Position numbers and translations under genes: made by a program
Origin: Rhodoferax sp. GW822-FHT02A01
Lineage (GTDB): Bacteria > Pseudomonadota > Gammaproteobacteria > Burkholderiales > Burkholderiaceae_C
Reading direction: 5' to 3'
DNA length: 64,000 nt
Assembly (NCBI RefSeq): GCF_038784515.1
Contig: NZ_CP152376.1
Span: forward strand, 2,914,001-2,978,000
Part shown: positions 27,127 through 36,330 of the stretch, in pieces
Position numbering within the stretch: the stretch's first letter is position 1
How the letters are laid out: the number at the start of each line of letters is the position of its first letter
Notes under the pieces: model-generated
Database searches by the model: none
The model's input: only the letters and a program-made list of their open reading frames with translations
Told to the model about the DNA's origin: nothing

Positions 27127-28125
27127 ATGAAAAAAGTCGTATGGGGCGTGCTGAGCACGGCCAAGATTGGCTGGGAGAAGGTGATCCCTGCCATGCTCAA
27201 AAGCGAACACTGCGAAGTACGCGCCATCGGCTCACGCTCGCTGGACAAGGGCCGAGCGCTGGCTGACCGCCTGGGCATCCCCAAGGCCTATGGCAGCTAC
27301 GAAGCGCTGTTGGCCGACCCGGAAATCGAAGCCATCTACAACCCGCTGCCCAACCACGAGCATGTACCCATGACGCTGGCGGCAGCGCGTGCGGGCAAGC
27401 ACGTGCTGTGTGAGAAACCGGTTGCATTGAATGCCAAGGAGGCAGAACAGCTGCGCGCCGTGGCAGGCAAGGTGCACATCATGGAAGCCTTCATGGTGCG
27501 CTTCCATCCGCAATGGCTATCGGTGCGCGAGCGTGTGCGCAGTGGTGAGGTGGGTGAGCTGCGGTCCATCCATACCTATTTCTCGTATTTCAACCGCGAC
27601 CCGGGCAATGTCCGCAACCAGGCAGATATTGGTGGTGGTGCGCTGTATGACATCGGCTGCTATCCGATCGTCACCGGGCGCTTCCTGTTCGGTGCCGAAC
27701 CGAAACGGGTTATCGCCCTGGTCGACCGTGATCCGGATTTCAAGACCGACCGCATGGTCAGCGCCCTGGTGGATTTCGGTGAAGGCCGCCGACTGGACTT
27801 CACCGTGTCGACCCAGAGCGTGCCCTACCAGCGTGTGCAGGTGTGTGGCACCAAGAAGCGCATCGAGATCGAGATCCCGTTCAACGCACCGCTGGGCGGC
27901 AGCACCAAGGTCTATACCGACGACGGTGCGCGGCTGGATGGTGGCTCCACCAGTGCCGAAGTGATTCCAGCCTGCGACATGTACACGCTGGAAGTGGATG
28001 CCTTTTCGCGTGCCGTACGTGGCGACATCGCGTTGCCTTACGGCGTGGAAGATGCCATTCTGAATATGCGCGTCATCGACGCCTTGTTTGCGTCCGAAAA
28101 GACCGGGGCCTGGGTCAACGTTTAA
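27127..28125 (+). CDS. Gfo/Idh/MocA-family sugar oxidoreductase
   Basis: This 332-residue NAD(P)-dependent dehydrogenase has an N-terminal Rossmann fold (VVWGVLSTAKIGWEKVIPAM), the family motif CEKPVALN around 97-104, and the C-terminal domain (GGGALYDIGCYPI). The general layout resembles dihydrodiol dehydrogenases and the NADP-dependent D-xylose 1-dehydrogenases of this family. It lies 6 bp downstream of xylA, so it may oxidise xylose or act on a related pentose or by-product. The substrate is inferred from position only. There is no leader peptide, so it is cytoplasmic. A secreted-protein gene follows after 16 bp. Confidence 0.9.
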   Translation: MKKVVWGVLSTAKIGWEKVIPAMLKSEHCEVRAIGSRSLDKGRALADRLGIPKAYGSYEALLADPEIEAIYNPLPNHEHVPMTLAAARAGKHVLCEKPVALNAKEAEQLRAVAGKVHIMEAFMVRFHPQWLSVRERVRSGEVGELRSIHTYFSYFNRDPGNVRNQADIGGGALYDIGCYPIVTGRFLFGAEPKRVIALVDRDPDFKTDRMVSALVDFGEGRRLDFTVSTQSVPYQRVQVCGTKKRIEIEIPFNAPLGGSTKVYTDDGARLDGGSTSAEVIPACDMYTLEVDAFSRAVRGDIALPYGVEDAILNMRVIDALFASEKTGAWVNV

Positions 28126-28141
28126 CAACTGCAAACACACC

Positions 28142-29752
28142 ATGCACAAGCCACGTCTCCCACTCCTTGCGTCACTGCTCGCGTTTGCGGCGACCAGTGG
28201 GCTGCATGCGGCAACACTTGCCATTCCGCATTTCATTGAAGAGACCGATGCTGCGGGCCTGCAAATCCGGTTCGAGGGGCAGGACGAATACATGGTGGGG
28301 GGCGGAGTGGCCGTGTTTGATTGCGATGGCGGTGGATTGCCATCCATCTACGTAACCGGCGGCGTCAATAAGTCCAAGTTCTACCGCAACAAGAGCACAC
28401 GCGGCGGCCCCATCAAGCTGCAGGAAGAGCGCACCGGCCTGGAGTTGACCAACGCTACCGGCGCCTATCCCATTGATATCGATGGTGACGGCAATGTGGA
28501 CCTGGTGGTGCTGCGCGTAGGCGAGATTGCCGTGTTCCGTGGACTGGGCCAGTGCAAGTTCGAGCGCGCCAATGAGATGTGGAACATTCCTGCCAGCAAC
28601 GATTGGCACACCGCATTCTCGGCCACCTGGGAGCGTGGACAGAGCTGGCCGACCCTGGCCATAGGCAGCTACTACGACCGCAGCCGCCCCGACTTCCCAT
28701 GGGGCACCTGTACGCCGGCCATGCTGTTGCGGCCTGACGCCAGTGGCAAGAAGTTTGCGGCGCCTGAAATGCTCACGCCCAGCTACTGCGCGCTGTCCAT
28801 GCTGTTCTCCGACTGGAACCGCAGCGGCGAGGCGTCCTTGCGCGTGAGCAACGACCGCGAGTACTACAAGGGAGGACAGGAGCAACTCTGGAAGGTGACA
28901 CCGGGCCAGCCCGCGCGTCAGTACACCGCCGAAGAGGGCTGGAAACGCCTGCAGGTGTGGGGCATGGGCATTGCCAGCCACGACATTGACGGGGATGGCT
29001 ATCCCGAAGTCTTCATCACCAGCATGGCCGACAACAAGTTCCAGAAGCTCGAAGGCGATGCTTCCAAACCTTCCTACATCGATCAGGCCTACAAGCGCGG
29101 CATTACGGCGCACCGGCCCTATGTGGGAGGAGATATCCATCCCAGCACGGCGTGGCACGCGCAGTTTGCCGATGTGAACAACGATGGCTATGCCGACTTG
29201 TTCATCGTCAAGGGCAATGTGTCCACCATGCCTGACTTCGCCATTCTCGATCCCAACGACCTGTTGCTGCAGGAGTCCGACGGTCACTTCACCGAAGTGG
29301 GGCAGCAGGCCGGCGTGGCCAGCTTCCGGCGCGGACGCGGCGGCATGCTGGTCGACCTGAACGGCGATGGCCTGCTCGACATGGTGGTGGTCAACCGTTG
29401 GGACAAGGCCCAGCTGTGGCGCAACCTGGGCTCTGGCACCGTGGACAAGCCTGCGCCCATGGGGCATTGGCTACAGCTGCGCCTGCAGCAGGCCGGTGGC
29501 AACCGCGATGCTGTTGGCGCCTGGGTGGAAGTGGATCTGGGCGGCCGCATCATCCGCGAAGAGCACACCATTGGTGGTGGCCATGCCAGCGGACAACTGG
29601 GCTGGATGCACTTCGGTCTGGGTGAATCCAAGGATGTGAAGGTACGCGTGCAATGGCCGCATGGCGAATGGAGCGATTGGCAGGGCGTATCGGGAGACGG
29701 GTTCTATGTGTTCAACCGTGAGGCCGGCGTACAGAGCTGGAAAGCCCCATGA
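28142..29752 (+). CDS. Secreted FG-GAP/VCBS repeat protein with ASPIC/UnbV domain (CRTAC1-like)
   Basis: This 536-residue protein has a Sec signal (MHKPRLPLLASLLAFAATSG, cleaved near LHA). Several calcium-binding beta-propeller repeats follow: FDCDGGGLPSIYVTGG, DIDGDGNVDLVVL, DIDGDGYPEVFIT, DVNNDGYADLFIV and DLNGDGLLDMVVV. A C-terminal ASPIC/UnbV segment is present (REEHTIGGGHASGQLGWMHF). It should be an exported or cell-surface protein; its activity is unknown. It starts 16 bp after the oxidoreductase gene and overlaps the haloperoxidase-like gene by 4 bp. It therefore appears to be part of the same transcript as the xylose genes and a partner of the next protein. Confidence 0.9.
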   Translation: MHKPRLPLLASLLAFAATSGLHAATLAIPHFIEETDAAGLQIRFEGQDEYMVGGGVAVFDCDGGGLPSIYVTGGVNKSKFYRNKSTRGGPIKLQEERTGLELTNATGAYPIDIDGDGNVDLVVLRVGEIAVFRGLGQCKFERANEMWNIPASNDWHTAFSATWERGQSWPTLAIGSYYDRSRPDFPWGTCTPAMLLRPDASGKKFAAPEMLTPSYCALSMLFSDWNRSGEASLRVSNDREYYKGGQEQLWKVTPGQPARQYTAEEGWKRLQVWGMGIASHDIDGDGYPEVFITSMADNKFQKLEGDASKPSYIDQAYKRGITAHRPYVGGDIHPSTAWHAQFADVNNDGYADLFIVKGNVSTMPDFAILDPNDLLLQESDGHFTEVGQQAGVASFRRGRGGMLVDLNGDGLLDMVVVNRWDKAQLWRNLGSGTVDKPAPMGHWLQLRLQQAGGNRDAVGAWVEVDLGGRIIREEHTIGGGHASGQLGWMHFGLGESKDVKVRVQWPHGEWSDWQGVSGDGFYVFNREAGVQSWKAP

Positions 29753-31107
29753 AGATGCGTGTGATAGCCATGGTGGCGGCGACCCTGTTTTCCGCAACGG
29801 CAGCCCCTGTGCTGCATGCCCAGACCGGCCCGACCGTGGCAGCCAAACCGGCTTCTGCCTTTGGCTCCGGTGTGGTGTATGACTGGATCTACCTGGACCT
29901 GCAGCTCATTCAGCAGACGCCGGGCTTCAGTCCGCCGGTGGCAGCGCGAGCACTGGGCTATGTCGGGCTCACTCTGTATGAGTCGGTGGTGCCCGGCATG
30001 CCGGGCTACCAGAGCCTAGCCGGTCAGCTCAACGACCTGAGTTCGCTGCCCTGGGCGCAGCCAGATGAGCCCCTGCATTGGCCCACCGTGGCCAACGCAG
30101 CCATGGCCACCATGACGCGCATGATGTTCAGCAACGCCAGCGCCGAGAACAAGGCGCGCATCGATCTGCTGGAGCGCAATCTGCCGCTCAAATACACGCA
30201 GGACTTTGACCCCAACACCATCACACCCGACATCAGCAACCGGTCGGAAACCTTCGGCAAGCTCATGGCCATGGCCATCATGACCTGGGCGCGCACCGAT
30301 GGCGGACATGAGGCCTGGGGCCCGCTGCGTCGCACCCAGGCCAATTACGTGCCACCGAGCGGCACGGGCAAATGGTCGGCCACGCCGCCCGCCTTTGCTC
30401 CGGCCTTGCTGCCCTACTGGGGGCAGAACCGACCCTTTGTCATCAAGAACGCGGCAGACTGCCCCGCGCCCCCGCCACCTGTGTACTCTGAAGAGCCAGG
30501 CTCCGCCTTCTACAAGGAAGGAATGGAGGTGTACAAGATCAGCACTGCTGCCACACAAGAGCAGCGCCAGTTCGCTCTGTACTGGGCTGACGACGCGGGC
30601 AAGACGCCCACACCAGGCGGCCACTGGGCCTATATTGCCAATGACATTCTGAAGAGCCGCAAAGCCGACCTTGCCACTGCTGCAGAAACCTTTGCGCGGC
30701 TGAACCTGGCCATGTCGGATGCGTTTGTGGCGGGCTGGTACACGAAGTACACGCTCAATGTGATCCGCCCGGTGACTTACATTCAACTGGGCATTGACAG
30801 TAACTGGACGCCCTCGCTCATGCCTACGCCTCCGTTCCCGGATTACCCCTCCGGCCACTCGGTGCAGTCAGCGGCTGCCTCCAAGGTACTGGAACAGATG
30901 TTTGGCGCGAACACCGCGTTTACCGACAATACCCACAACGACCGCGGCTGGGGACCACGCACTTTCAAGAGCTTCAAGGCCGCTTCCGATGAGGCTGCCG
31001 CATCACGCCTGTATGCCGGTATCCACTACCGCTTTTCCATCGAGGGCGGCAAGCCGCAAGGACAGTGTGTGGCGGACAAGGTGCTGGCGCTGAAGTTCAA
31101 GCGCTGA
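29749..31107 (+). CDS. Vanadium-dependent haloperoxidase / PAP2-type phosphatase family protein
   Basis: This 452-residue protein has a Sec signal (cleaved near VLHAQ). It shows all three active-site motifs of the vanadium haloperoxidase and acid phosphatase superfamily: KYTLNVIRP (Lys 333, Arg 340), PDYPSGHS (367-371) and SRLYAGIHYRF (Arg 420, His 426). They bind vanadate or phosphate. The family includes enzymes that oxidise halides and others that are phosphatases, and the sequence alone cannot decide between them. It is translationally coupled (ATGA) to the FG-GAP protein, is likely periplasmic or secreted, and is the last gene before the terminator at 31155-31180. Confidence 0.9.
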   Translation: MKMRVIAMVAATLFSATAAPVLHAQTGPTVAAKPASAFGSGVVYDWIYLDLQLIQQTPGFSPPVAARALGYVGLTLYESVVPGMPGYQSLAGQLNDLSSLPWAQPDEPLHWPTVANAAMATMTRMMFSNASAENKARIDLLERNLPLKYTQDFDPNTITPDISNRSETFGKLMAMAIMTWARTDGGHEAWGPLRRTQANYVPPSGTGKWSATPPAFAPALLPYWGQNRPFVIKNAADCPAPPPPVYSEEPGSAFYKEGMEVYKISTAATQEQRQFALYWADDAGKTPTPGGHWAYIANDILKSRKADLATAAETFARLNLAMSDAFVAGWYTKYTLNVIRPVTYIQLGIDSNWTPSLMPTPPFPDYPSGHSVQSAAASKVLEQMFGANTAFTDNTHNDRGWGPRTFKSFKAASDEAAASRLYAGIHYRFSIEGGKPQGQCVADKVLALKFKR

Positions 31108-31154
31108 GTGCCAGGTGAGGCGGGCTATTGCACGCAGATTTTGAGCGAATTGCG

Positions 31155-31180
31155 ACGGCGCCTTGGGCGCCGTTTTCTTT
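31155..31180 (+). terminator. Intrinsic terminator after the haloperoxidase-like gene
   Basis: ACGGCGCC (31155-31162), a TTG loop and GGCGCCGT (31166-31173) form a perfect 8-bp stem followed by TTTCTTT. It lies 48 bp after the haloperoxidase-like stop codon and marks the end of the long xylose-led unit. Confidence 0.8.
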
Positions 31181-31280
31181 ATGCACTCACATCGACAGAA
31201 TCAAAAAAGTATCGGTAAGCGTCTGTAGTTCGCAGGAAGAGGGTGAAGAGATCAGCAATTTAATGGTGTAAACCCTTATC

Positions 31281-31297
31281 TAAATCAAATAGATTTA
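31281..31297. promoter_or_regulatory. AT-rich inverted repeat upstream of chemoreceptor gene
   Basis: TAAATC-AAATA-GATTTA is a perfect 6-bp-arm repeat 54 bp upstream of the first chemoreceptor start, in an AT-rich gap (31181-31350). It may be an operator or promoter element. No clear flagellar sigma-28 promoter could be assigned. Confidence 0.35.
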
Positions 31298-31350
31298 CTA
31301 ATAGAATTTGCGAAGGACGGAATTCACTGGCCTTGTAGAGATCCCGAAAA

Positions 31351-32919
31351 ATGCATTTGCGGCACGTAAAAATTTCGAAGCTGTTGACGGTTGGAAGCGC
31401 TGTGCTGATCGCACTTGTAGCAGCTGTTGCGCTGCTGGCGGCCTATGTTTCCAGAGAGTCAAACCGGGCACTTGAAACGCTCTATCTACAGAGATTGGAA
31501 CCTTTGGAGCACCTGAAGAAGTTGACTGATTTGTACTCGGATGTGCAATTCAAGGCCAACCAAATAGGCTTAGGACGTGGCGATCCGGTGGAAGCAGGCA
31601 AAGATGTCCAAAAAGACGTAGAAGAAATCAACACGCATTGGAAGATATTGGCGACAACGCTACAGGGCCAAAGCGATGTGCAAGAGTTGAACAAAGCATC
31701 GGCACTGGCACAGAAATCCAAGCCGGCCATTGCGGATTTGCTGGATGCACTGGCAAAAAAAGACCGGATGCAAACCAGTTTGTTGGCGCTGGATCTGAAT
31801 GACCTGGTCAATGCGATGTCAAAGCAGATCAATGTTCTGGTGCAATTGCAACTGGATCATTCAAGTGAAGAGTTTCAGCAGGTCAACACGAGCTATCAGA
31901 GAAACATGCGCAGCTTCGCGATTGCAGTGGCCTTGGTCATTGCAGGAACTGTCGCATCTGCGTGGCTGCTCATTGGTGCCATTTCCGTACCCATACGTCA
32001 GGCGGTCGCCATTGCCAAACGCGTTGCCACCGGTGACATGAGCGAAGAGATTTCATTCTCCGGCGAAAGTGAAATGGCTGAAATGCTCCGGGCTTTGCAC
32101 GACATGCAGATGAGTCTGGGGCGGGTCGTGTTGAAGGTTCGGGACAACGCAGATATGTTGGCAAATGCCAGCGGTGAAATTGCGCAGGGGAACCACGAGT
32201 TGTCCGTAAGGACAGAAGTGCAGGCCAGCTCGGTAGAGCAATCGGCTGCATCGATGGGGCATCTCAGCGCAGCGGTTTCTCAAAATGCCGAAAGCGCCGA
32301 GCAAGCCAATCAACTGGCCCATAGCGCCTCGGCGGTGGCCGCAAGGGGTGGACAAGTAGTAACCCAGGTGATCGCCACAATGAAGGAAATTAACGAAAGT
32401 TCCCGAAGGATTTCCGAAATTATTGGTGTCATTGATGGCATCGCATTTCAGACCAATATTCTGGCCCTGAATGCGGCTGTAGAGGCCGCACGTGCGGGTG
32501 AACAAGGAAGGGGCTTTGCGGTTGTTGCGTCTGAAGTTCGCAACCTGGCTGGGCGCAGTGCCGATGCGGCCAAGGAAATAAAAAATCTCATCCATACCAG
32601 TGTGGTCCGCGTGGACCAGGGATCGAAATTGGTTGACCTGGCGGGCGCCACCATGGCTGAAGTTGTAAGCGCAATTGACCGCGTCACCAACATCATGAGC
32701 GAGATCAGCTCGGCAAGTGGAAGACAAGCCTCTGGCGTGAATCAGGTAGAAGAAACGATCCAGAAAATGGACCAAATGACGCAACAAAATGCAGCTTTGG
32801 TCGAACAGATGGCTGCAGCTGCCAGTGGATTGAAATCACAAGCTGAAGAGCTAGTGGGCACAGTCGCGGTGTTCAGGGTCCCAAACAGTTATCGCGCCAT
32901 CACATTCGCCGGTTCGTAG
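31351..32919 (+). CDS. Methyl-accepting chemotaxis protein (four-helix-bundle sensor type)
   Basis: This 522-residue chemoreceptor has a first membrane helix near 13-33, a helical periplasmic domain of about 150 residues (4HB type) and a second membrane helix near 190-212. A HAMP region follows ([20 protein letters not shown]), then the long cytoplasmic coiled coil. The CheA/CheW-binding hairpin tip contains [20 protein letters not shown] and [20 protein letters not shown]. There is no C-terminal xWxxF pentapeptide for CheR/CheB tethering. The ligand is unknown. It has its own gap and AT-rich upstream region, so it is likely monocistronic. Confidence 0.93.
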   Translation: MHLRHVKISKLLTVGSAVLIALVAAVALLAAYVSRESNRALETLYLQRLEPLEHLKKLTDLYSDVQFKANQIGLGRGDPVEAGKDVQKDVEEINTHWKILATTLQGQSDVQELNKASALAQKSKPAIADLLDALAKKDRMQTSLLALDLNDLVNAMSKQINVLVQLQLDHSSEEFQQVNTSYQRNMRSFAIAVALVIAGTVASAWLLIGAISVPIRQAVAIAKRVATGDMSEEISFSGESEMAEMLRALHDMQMSLGRVVLKVRDNADMLANASGEIAQGNHELSVRTEVQASSVEQSAASMGHLSAAVSQNAESAEQANQLAHSASAVAARGGQVVTQVIATMKEINESSRRISEIIGVIDGIAFQTNILALNAAVEAARAGEQGRGFAVVASEVRNLAGRSADAAKEIKNLIHTSVVRVDQGSKLVDLAGATMAEVVSAIDRVTNIMSEISSASGRQASGVNQVEETIQKMDQMTQQNAALVEQMAAAASGLKSQAEELVGTVAVFRVPNSYRAITFAGS

Positions 32920-32995
32920 AGCATCAACGTTGCGCACCTTGTCTTCGTAAGTGATTTACAGCCCTGGGTTGGCAGCCTTACTCACGGGGGACGAT

Positions 32996-33178
32996 ATGGG
33001 TGTGGTGAGCCTCATATTGGAAAGCACGATGGTTAATGAGTACGGACGTGATCTGCCGGAAGTGCTTGACTTGGCGGCGCGCAACAATGCCCAGGCAGGG
33101 ATCAGTGCAGTACTGCTTTGCAAAAAAGGCAAGTTGATGGGGCTGATTCAAGGTGCGCGAAGCTTGAGCCTACCGTAG
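32996..33178 (+). pseudogene. Degenerate BLUF-domain remnant
   Basis: About 60 residues between the two chemoreceptor genes resemble the start of BLUF blue-light sensors (VNEYGRDLPEVLDLAARNNA, then ISAVLLCKKGKLMGLIQGAR). The normal family start, with the flavin-contacting Tyr in an R-x-x-Y-x-S context, is replaced by LILES. The frame stops at 33178, where a BLUF domain should continue for another 35-40 residues. ATG 32996 and GTG 32951 are both possible formal starts with poor ribosome-binding sites. It is most likely a decayed pseudogene. The 341 bp between the chemoreceptors hold nothing else recognisable. Confidence 0.6.
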
Positions 33179-33260
33179 GGGAAACAAGTACTTCCAATAT
33201 CGACAAAGTGCGCTATGGTGCTCTCACACCGGAATGGATTCGGCGAATGGGACATTGAAT

Positions 33261-34808
33261 ATGAAATTGCGCAACAGAATCCTGCTCATCATCGCAGCGG
33301 CACTTTTGGGCATCGTGTTGAGCAGCGCCTTCGGCCTGTATGCACTGCGTCAGAATCTGTATGAGAGCCGCCAGGAAGAGATTCACAAGGTTGCGCTGCT
33401 CAGTCGCGGTGTACTCGAGCGCTACCAGAAACTGGAGGCCAGTGGAAAGCTGAGCCGCGAAGAAGCACAAACCCAGGCCAAGGAAGCGCTGTCCGGCCTG
33501 CGTCACGATGACGACTACATCTTTGTTCGGACCATGGACAACCAGATGCTGGTCCATGCGGATGCGAGTCGCATCGGCAAGGTCGACAAGGGGTCCAAGA
33601 CTTCGGATGGACGAATGACGTCCGACATCTATGTCGATGAACTCTCCAAGTCCGACCGGGTCTACATGATCGCGTATGTGGCGCGCCCTGGTGATGCAAC
33701 CAAGACGCCCGTTCCCAAACTGCTGGGTGCGATTCGCTTCGAGCCGTGGAACTGGGTTGTTGGCAACGGCGTATTTGTTGACGATCTGGATGCGGCGTTC
33801 ATGTCGTACGCCTACAAGTATCTGGCCATCGGTGGCGTGATTCTGCTGTTCATGGGCGCATTGGGAACCATGCTCTTTCGATCCATACAAAAGCAGTTGG
33901 GTGGGGAGCCGCAGTACGCCTCCGACGTGGTCAATCTCATTGCCTCTGGCGATCTGAGCATGGCCATTGAAGTCAATGGTCCCGCTACCAGTCTGCTTGC
34001 GTCCATGGAGCGCATGCGCGCCAGTCTTGCTGAAGTGGTGGGCAAGGTGCGGCAGGGCTCCCAAGGGGTTGCAACGGCAAGCGCCGAAATTGCACATGGC
34101 AACAGCGACCTGAGTTCGCGCACGGAACATCAGGCCAGCGCATTGGAGCAAACAGCCGCTTCCATGGAAGAGATGGGATCCACCGTCAAGCAAAACGCCG
34201 ACAGTGCGCGTCAGGCCAACCAGCTTGCACAGCAGGCCTCCAACGTGGCGGTGTCTGGCGGTGAAGTGGTGGGGCAGGTGGTCGAAACCATGAAGGGCAT
34301 CAACGAATCCAGCCGCAAGATCAGCGACATCATCAGTGTCATTGACGGCATCGCATTCCAGACCAATATCTTGGCGCTCAACGCGGCAGTGGAGGCAGCG
34401 CGTGCCGGTGAGCAAGGCCGTGGTTTTGCAGTCGTGGCCAGCGAGGTGCGCTCATTGGCTGGTCGCAGTGCCGAGGCTGCCAAGGAAATCAAGACGCTCA
34501 TCAATACCAGTGTGGAGCGCGTCGAGCAGGGAACGGCCCTTGTGGACAAGGCTGGCGAAACCATGACGGAGGTGGTGAGCAGCATCCGTCGCGTGACGGA
34601 CATCATGGGAGAAATCAGTTCGTCCAGCAACGAACAGAGCCAGGGTGTCGCACAAATTGGCGAAGCCATCAACCAGATGGACCAAGTCACGCAACAGAAT
34701 GCGGCCTTGGTGGAAGAGATGGCTGCCGCAGCCTCAAGCCTGAAGAATCAGGCACATGAGCAGGTACAAACCGTTGCCATGTTCAAGTTGGCACCCGGCC
34801 TGACCTGA
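33261..34808 (+). CDS. Methyl-accepting chemotaxis protein with sCache-like sensor
   Basis: This 515-residue chemoreceptor starts at [15 protein letters not shown] (membrane helix 1). A periplasmic sCache_2-like domain follows ([20 protein letters not shown] and [18 protein letters not shown]), then membrane helix 2, HAMP and the signalling coiled coil with the tip segment [20 protein letters not shown]. sCache_2 domains often bind small carboxylates; the ligand here is not known. The cytoplasmic half is very similar to that of the neighbouring receptor, while the sensor domains differ. There is no CheR pentapeptide. ATG 33261 was preferred to a start nine codons earlier because the membrane helix follows at once. 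Confidence 0.93.
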   Translation: MKLRNRILLIIAAALLGIVLSSAFGLYALRQNLYESRQEEIHKVALLSRGVLERYQKLEASGKLSREEAQTQAKEALSGLRHDDDYIFVRTMDNQMLVHADASRIGKVDKGSKTSDGRMTSDIYVDELSKSDRVYMIAYVARPGDATKTPVPKLLGAIRFEPWNWVVGNGVFVDDLDAAFMSYAYKYLAIGGVILLFMGALGTMLFRSIQKQLGGEPQYASDVVNLIASGDLSMAIEVNGPATSLLASMERMRASLAEVVGKVRQGSQGVATASAEIAHGNSDLSSRTEHQASALEQTAASMEEMGSTVKQNADSARQANQLAQQASNVAVSGGEVVGQVVETMKGINESSRKISDIISVIDGIAFQTNILALNAAVEAARAGEQGRGFAVVASEVRSLAGRSAEAAKEIKTLINTSVERVEQGTALVDKAGETMTEVVSSIRRVTDIMGEISSSSNEQSQGVAQIGEAINQMDQVTQQNAALVEEMAAAASSLKNQAHEQVQTVAMFKLAPGLT

Positions 34809-34817
34809 TCAGGCCCC

Positions 34818-35801
34818 CTATTTCATCACCAGGGCCAGTGCCGCAAAGTCCCCCACACGCTCGCCCAGCCCAGCCGGAACAATTTCCAGCCCGTTGGTGA
34901 GCGCGGGCAACTTGCCGTGCATGAAGGCCTGCAGACGGGGCAGCAGGTAGTCCTGGTTGTGCCAGAACACGCTGCCACCCAGGGAGATACGCTGCAGGTC
35001 CAGCAGCGCGGTGATGTTGAACAGGGCACGCCCCATCACATGGCACAGCGAGTCGATGATGTCGATGGCACGCTGGTCGCCGCTGCGTGCTGCGGTGAAG
35101 AGTACGGAGGCGTCGGCATAGCCCTGGGAGGCAAACCGCCGGGGAATGGAATTGCCGGCAATGAGTGCCTCCACATCGCCAATCATTCCGCAGCCGCACA
35201 GTGCGTCGTCGTTGTCGCTGACAAAGATGTGGCCGCCATGGCCCGCGTTGCCATTCTTGCCGCGCAGAATGTGCCCGTCCACGCACAGGCCCATGCCGAT
35301 GCCGGTACTCCAGGTCACGTAGGCGCAATTGCGTACGCCCTTGAGCGCGCCCCAGCGACGTTCCGCCTCCAACGCACCAACGCCGTCGTTTTCCACGCGC
35401 ACGTTCTTGAAGGCGTCGCGCAGCGGGGCTTCCAGCAGCGCGCTCATCCAGTCGTTGGGCAGTCCACGCGCCTTGCCGGCCAGACCACCGCAGATATTGG
35501 GTGCGGCCAGTTCCACCAGCCCGTCATTGAGCACAAACGGGCCGCAGGACGAAACGCCTACCGAGCCCACGCTGTCTACGGGAACGCCTGCCAGCGCGCA
35601 GCTCTCACCGATCATGCGGATGATTTGCCGTCCCAGCGCGTCATTGTTGCCTTCCTTGGCCGTGGGCTCGGCCACCTTGCCCAGTACGCCACGGTGGTCG
35701 GCCATGCTGACGGCCACTTTGGTGCCGCCAATGTCGACACAGGCCAGGGTAGGGCTACCCTCGGGCAAATGGATTCTGGGTTCGTGGGTGGTGTGGTTCA
35801 T
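34818..35801 (-). CDS. ROK-family sugar kinase with altered zinc motif
   Basis: This 327-residue ROK protein has the phosphate loop ACVDIGGTKVAVS near 20-32, no DNA-binding domain, and the sugar-binding segment ENDGVGALEAERRWG (catalytic Asp). The zinc-binding region reads CGCGMIGDVEA, where most ROK kinases have CxCGxxGCxE. The third Cys is Asp, so metal binding may be changed. It is probably a cytoplasmic fructo-, manno- or glucokinase, with the substrate not determined. It lies 31 bp downstream of a mannose-6-phosphate-isomerase-type cupin gene on the same strand, which hints at mannose or fructose use. GGGAAGA precedes the start. Confidence 0.88.
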   Translation of the reverse strand: MNHTTHEPRIHLPEGSPTLACVDIGGTKVAVSMADHRGVLGKVAEPTAKEGNNDALGRQIIRMIGESCALAGVPVDSVGSVGVSSCGPFVLNDGLVELAAPNICGGLAGKARGLPNDWMSALLEAPLRDAFKNVRVENDGVGALEAERRWGALKGVRNCAYVTWSTGIGMGLCVDGHILRGKNGNAGHGGHIFVSDNDDALCGCGMIGDVEALIAGNSIPRRFASQGYADASVLFTAARSGDQRAIDIIDSLCHVMGRALFNITALLDLQRISLGGSVFWHNQDYLLPRLQAFMHGKLPALTNGLEIVPAGLGERVGDFAALALVMK

Positions 35802-35832
35802 GTGTCTTCCCGATCGATGTGCTCTTGTTGTT

Positions 35833-36201
35833 TTAGGTGCGGCCGTAATCGTCCTGCAGACGCTCGATATCGTCTTCGCCCAGATAGCTGCCAAACTGCA
35901 CTTCCACGATTTCCACCGGCTCCTGCGTGCGGTTGGCCAGTCGATGAACCTGTCCCAGGGCGATGTCGCAATGCCCGCCTGGGGGAAGTTCAAAAACGGA
36001 GTCGTCCAGCGTCACCGTGGCCGTGCCCCGCGTCACGACCCAGTGTTCAGCACGCTGGGCGTGACGTTGCAGGCTGAGCTGCTGGCCGGGGTGCACGCCG
36101 ATGCGCTTGACCTTGTTCCCCGACTCTTCGGAAATCGTTTCGTACCAGCCCCAGGGACGCATGGTTCGTTCGATGGTTTGGGTGCGTGTGATGCTGCTCA
36201 T
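35833..36201 (-). CDS. Mannose-6-phosphate isomerase-type cupin
   Basis: This 122-residue single-domain cupin resembles the C-terminal domain of type II phosphomannose isomerase / mannose-1-phosphate guanylyltransferase. It has MRPWGWYETI, the first cupin motif (PGQQLSLQRHAQRAEHWVV, with metal-ligand histidines and Glu) and the second (LPPGGHCDIALGQVHRLANR). Free-standing versions are thought to isomerise mannose-6-phosphate and fructose-6-phosphate or to bind sugar phosphates. It is followed by a ROK kinase gene, so the pair could phosphorylate a hexose and isomerise it. The 129-bp upstream gap contains nested repeats (AACCCGGCAAG/CTTGCGGGTT and TTTGGGT/ACCCAAA, 36266-36307). Confidence 0.85.
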   Translation of the reverse strand: MSSITRTQTIERTMRPWGWYETISEESGNKVKRIGVHPGQQLSLQRHAQRAEHWVVTRGTATVTLDDSVFELPPGGHCDIALGQVHRLANRTQEPVEIVEVQFGSYLGEDDIERLQDDYGRT

Positions 36202-36330
36202 GGGCTTGCGTGGATATTACGGATTGCGGGTCAAAAAAGGGTGTTGAAACGCCCCCTGCGATGCTAACCCGGCAAGCGCTGTTTGGGTTACTTGCGGGTT
36301 ACCCAAAAAGCACTTATTTGCAAACTGCGA

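Noticed and set aside
24925..27210. A 761-codon open frame on the minus strand across xylB/xylA
   Set aside because: It mirrors GC-rich codon structure of the well-supported xylB and xylA genes, has low-complexity His/Gly/Val-rich composition, and has no recognisable domain or ribosome-binding site.
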